Shown piece by piece: positions 33,416 to 37,309 of a stretch of DNA of 37,309 nt (position 1 is the stretch's first letter; each line of letters begins with the position of its first letter). The notes under the pieces were generated by a model. It saw nothing but the letters and a program-made list of their open reading frames with translations, was not told the origin of the DNA and made no database searches. The stretch lies in assembly GCA_027315365.1 (NCBI GenBank), contig DAHUYF010000024.1, forward strand, positions 1 to 37,309, written 5' to 3'. Made by a program: the position numbers and the translations under genes. This DNA comes from Rhodospirillales bacterium. GTDB taxonomy: Bacteria; Pseudomonadota; Alphaproteobacteria; ATCC43930; CGMCC-115725.

Positions 33416-35024
33416 TCAACCCCGACTAAAACGGGAAACAATTCCGGCAATCGCCAGCAGAAGGAGCGCCAATCCCCAGAAGAGCTGATTGCCCACCGCC
33501 TCGTAAGGGGTTGGCGATAGCGCTTCCGGCAGGGGTTCGTCGAGCACGCCCACGGCGTCAAGATCGAGTCGGGCGAGCACCCGGCCATAGCCGTCGATGA
33601 CGGCGGAGACGCCGTTATTGGCGTCGCGCACCAGCGGCAGGCCTTCCTCGATGGCGCGGACCCGCGCGATGGCGAGATGCTGGAAGGGGCCGGAGCTGAC
33701 GCCGTACCAGGCGTCGTTGGTGACGTTGAGCAGCCAGCCCGGGCGATGCGCGGGATCGATCACCGCCCCGGGAAAGATCACCTCGTAGCAGATCAGCGGC
33801 GACACCGGCGGCAGGCCCGGCAGGTCGAGGGTGCGCGGGCCGGCGCCGCGCGAGAAATCGCCAATGCCGGGCACGATCCTCTCCACCGGCAGGATGCCGC
33901 GCAGCGGCACGTATTCGCCGAACGGCACCAGATGCGCCTTGTCGTAGGTGGCGATGACGGCGCCGGTGTCGTCGAGCGCCAGCAGGCTGTTCCACACATG
34001 ACGCGGCGGCCAGCCCTGCAGCGGTTCCGCGCGCTCGGCGCCGGTGAGCAGCAGCCCGCCCTTGGGGATCGCCGCGGCGATGCGCCGGCGCAGCTCGGGA
34101 TAGCGTTCCAGCAGCGGTGGCGCCGCCGCTTCCGGCCAGATGAGGTCGCTGATCCCCGCCGTGCCCGGCGCCGCGCTCAAGCCCATCAGCCGCTGGAAAT
34201 TCGCCGTCAGCGCCCGCGGGTCGTTCTTGAGCGTCTCGGGGATCGATGGCTGCACCAGCCGGAGCCTGACGCCGGGCACGCTGGCGCGCGAGGCGTCGGC
34301 GAGCCGCCAGGCGCCGCCCGCTGCCGCGCCCGCGACCAGCAGCAGCGCCGCGAGCGGCGCCCAAGCCCGTCCGCGCCCGAGATCGCCCAGCCGCGCCGGC
34401 AGCGCCGCCGCCGTCACGGTCAGCAGGCTCAACCCGTAGATGCCGAAGACGGCGGTCGATTGCAGCACGGCGAGAGCGCCGGGAAAGGCGCCGGCCCAGG
34501 CGTATCCGACGAGGTTCCAGGGAAAGCCGGTCAGCACATGGCCGCGGGCGTATTCCGCCAGCGCCCAGGCGACGGCGAGGACGAGGACGCGTGCGCTGCC
34601 GCCCAGCCGCAGCCTCTCGTAGGCCTCATAGGCGGCAAGCTGCGCCAGCGCAGTGAAGATCGCGAGCCCGGCGGGCACGCCGGCAACGGCGAGCGGCACC
34701 ATCCACCAGAACCGGGCGATGTCGACGAAGAGCGCCGCGGCGATCCAGTAGAGCCCGGCGACGAAGAAGCCGAAACCGAAGCTCCAGCCGAGCAGCAGCG
34801 CGCTGCGCCGGCTGGTCGTGCCGTCGGCGAGCCAGACCAGGCCGGTAAAGGAGACGACGAGGATCGGGGTCAGGTCGACCGGCGAGAGTGCTGCCGCGGC
34901 CAACGCGCCGAGCAGCGCCGCCATGCCGTAGCGCCGCCAGCCGGCGAGCCCGGCGCACCACAGCGCGGCGCGCTGCAGCGGCGCCAGCGGCCCGACGGCG
35001 CGGAACGCCATCCCGGCGCGGGCG

Positions 35025-35032
<8 letters not shown>
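33416..35032 (-). CDS. lnt: Apolipoprotein N-acyltransferase
   Basis: 538 residues from the ATG at 35032, which overlaps the CorC stop by 8 bases; ATG 35011 is a later alternative. About six hydrophobic segments fill residues 35-240, then a nitrilase-type periplasmic domain carries the catalytic triad: Glu301 (LIWPEAA), Lys365 (TYDKAHLVPFGEY) and Cys415 (SPLICYEVIFPG). A final membrane helix (QLFWGLALLLLAIAGIV) ends the protein. Lnt transfers an acyl chain from phospholipid to the N-terminal Cys of lipoproteins in the inner membrane. The gene ends the phoH-ybeY-corC-lnt operon, each member overlapping the next. Confidence 0.96.
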
Positions 35033-35907
<875 letters not shown>

Positions 35908-35915
<8 letters not shown>

Positions 35916-36429
35916 GGCTCGCCTCCGCCACGCGATAGGGATCGGCGATGCCGAGCCCGGCGAGCAGCCGGATCTCCAACGCCTCCATGCGTTCGGCCTC
36001 CCCGGCGATCTCGTGATCGAAGCCCAGGAGGTGCAGCACGCCGTGAATGACCAGATGGGCGAGGTGGTCGGCGAGCGGCTTGCCCTGCGCTGCGGCCTCG
36101 CCCGCCACGGTCTCGAAGGCCAGCACCACGTCGCCGAGCAGCAGCGGCGCTCCCGACGCCGCGGGCGCGCCGCCGCTTGCAGCGAAGGACAGCACGTTGG
36201 TCGGCGCGTCGCGGCCGCGCCACTCGCGGTTGAGCGCGCGCAGCAGCGCGTCGTCCGCCAGCACGATCGCCAGCTCGGCCGGCGCGGGCGGCGCTCCGCC
36301 GCCGGCCAGCGCCGCCCGCGCCGCGCGCTCGCAGACGCCGTCCACCGCGGGCAGCGCCTGACGCCACAGCGGCGATTGCTCGGCGAGATCGATCTCGACC
36401 GCGCGGGCGGGGTCAGTTGCGTCGGTCAT
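35908..36429 (-). CDS. ybeY: Endoribonuclease YbeY
   Basis: 173 residues. The ATG at 36429 overlaps phoH by 17 bases and gives the family start (MTDATDPARAVEIDLAEQS); a longer frame upstream is not needed. The zinc motif is HGVLHLLGFDHE (H-x3-H-x5-H), preceded by the NREWRGRDAPTNVLSFA signature. YbeY is a metal-dependent RNase involved in 16S 3'-end maturation and ribosome quality control. A Gly/Ala-rich insertion (AASGGAPAASGAPLL) follows the signature. It sits between phoH and corC as in most bacteria. Confidence 0.96.
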
Positions 36430-37309
36430 CGTTCTTCCCGCCGCGTGCGCCCGTGCGCCTGCGGTCGCGCTGGTCATAGGCGCGCACGATGCGCGAGACC
36501 AGCGGATGGCGCACCACGTCGGCCTCGGTGAACTCCACCACGGCGATGCCCTCGACCCCGTTCAGCGTGTCCAGCGCGTCGCGCAAGCCGCACTGCGCGC
36601 CCGGCGGCAGATCGATCTGCGACAGGTCGCCGGTCACCGCCATGCGCGCGTTTTCGCCGAGCCGCGTCAGGAACATCTTCATTTGCACCGGCGTCGTGTT
36701 CTGCGCCTCGTCGAGAATGACGAAGGCGTTGGCGAGGGTGCGGCCGCGCATGAAGGCGAGCGGCGCGATCTCGATCTCGCCGGAATCGAGCCGCTTCATC
36801 ACCTGCTCGCCCGGCAACATGTCATGAAGCGCGTCGTAAAGCGGGCGGAGATAGGGATCGACCTTCTCGCGCAGATCGCCCGGAAGGAAGCCGAGCCGTT
36901 CGCCCGCTTCGACCGCGGGCCGCGACAGGATGATGCGCTCGACACCGCCGCTCATCAGCATGTCGACCGCCATGGCGACGGCAAGATAAGTCTTGCCCGT
37001 GCCCGCCGGCCCGATGCCGAACACCAGCTCGTGCGAGCGAAGCGCCTTGACATAGGCGGCCTGGTTGGCGCTGCGCGGGCTGACGCGACGCTTGCGGGTG
37101 CGGATCTCCTCGCTTTCGCCCCATTGCTCGTCGCTCTGGAGGCTGGCGCGCTTCACGGCCGCATCGACCGCCGCGGCGTCGACCTCGAGACCGCGCTTTA
37201 AACGCTGATAAAGGCTCATCAACGCGTTGCGCGCGACGTCGGCGCTCGCCTGCGGTCCGCTGATGGCGAGACGATTGCCGCGCGACACCAGCGAGACGCC
37301 AAGCTCGCG
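36413..37309 (-). CDS. phoH: PhoH-family ATPase (runs off right edge)
   Basis: 298 codons visible. The open frame continues to the edge (RELGVSLVSRGNRLAISG), and that sequence is the normal PhoH N-terminal region, so the gene begins outside the window; the in-frame GTG at 37288 is not the start. Walker A is GPAGTGKTYLAVAMAV, Walker B VILDEAQN, with TPVQMKMFLTRLG and MAVTGDLSQIDLP after it, and a basic, Arg-rich tail (RRRTGARGGKNDDRRN). PhoH/YbeZ proteins are cytoplasmic ATPases linked to RNA processing alongside YbeY. Its end overlaps ybeY. Confidence 0.96.
   Translation of the reverse strand, partial: RELGVSLVSRGNRLAISGPQASADVARNALMSLYQRLKRGLEVDAAAVDAAVKRASLQSDEQWGESEEIRTRKRRVSPRSANQAAYVKALRSHELVFGIGPAGTGKTYLAVAMAVDMLMSGGVERIILSRPAVEAGERLGFLPGDLREKVDPYLRPLYDALHDMLPGEQVMKRLDSGEIEIAPLAFMRGRTLANAFVILDEAQNTTPVQMKMFLTRLGENARMAVTGDLSQIDLPPGAQCGLRDALDTLNGVEGIAVVEFTEADVVRHPLVSRIVRAYDQRDRRRTGARGGKNDDRRN

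Noticed and set aside
37286-37288. GTG as start of phoH
   Set aside because: The frame stays open to the edge and the residues before it match the PhoH N-terminal region, so the gene is truncated by the window.

Overview
This window looks like ordinary chromosomal DNA from a GC-rich alphaproteobacterium, most likely of the Rhodospirillales type. The evidence is the gene orders (mutM / echA / rpsT / dnaA, coaBC / dut, phoH / ybeY / corC / lnt / PhrR-like regulator / metK, rimP / nusA / ylxR / infB / rbfA / truB / rpsO / pnp), the presence of the alphaproteobacterial iron regulator Irr, and uniformly GC-rich third codon positions. I see no phage, transposase, plasmid, CRISPR, tRNA or rRNA sequence. 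The taxon is an inference; no marker fixes it to genus.

Layout. (1) 1-6075, minus strand: mutM, a small secreted protein, echA, rpsT, dnaA, dnaN and the first 53 codons of recF. rpsT has its own promoter and terminator. (2) 6122-13186, plus strand: ubiE-ubiB (ubiquinone), then coaBC-dut-Rrf2 regulator-formyltransferase-cysK-moeB, tightly packed with ATGA or abutting junctions. (3) 13188-15813: a 2-hydroxyacid dehydrogenase on the minus strand, and an SH3-type exported protein and an SDR on the plus strand. (4) 15810-20384, minus strand: a flavin oxidoreductase, Irr, then rubrerythrin, a GlpC/HdrD-like Fe-S protein and a DUF3501 protein. An Irr-type (ICE) site and a promoter lie in front of rubrerythrin. 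(5) 20457-37309, minus strand: the PhoH-YbeY-CorC-Lnt envelope/RNA block, a PhrR/PraR-like HTH regulator, metK, trmB, then the rimP-to-rbfA translation/transcription factor operon, truB, rpsO, pnp and a glycerophosphodiesterase. phoH runs off the right edge.

Functional links. Regions 1 and 5 are information processing. Region 2 joins CoA and quinone biosynthesis to a sulfur-linked set (cysK, moeB) under a possible local Rrf2 regulator that lacks Fe-S cysteines. Region 4 looks like an iron/peroxide-responsive unit, and its Fe-S and DUF3501 members have no settled function.

Points most worth a second look: the Irr-box / rubrerythrin / Fe-S / DUF3501 module; the cysteine-free Rrf2 regulator beside cysK; a three-copy dispersed palindrome with compensatory base changes; CoaBC with Glu in place of the Cys of the ACGD motif; MutM lacking the last zinc-finger Cys; trmB apparently starting at CTG in a CTGA overlap with metK; an AT-rich perfect inverted repeat before the flavin oxidoreductase; and a promoter-hairpin-terminator leader before rimP. 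I found no clear-cut novel defence or mobile system.
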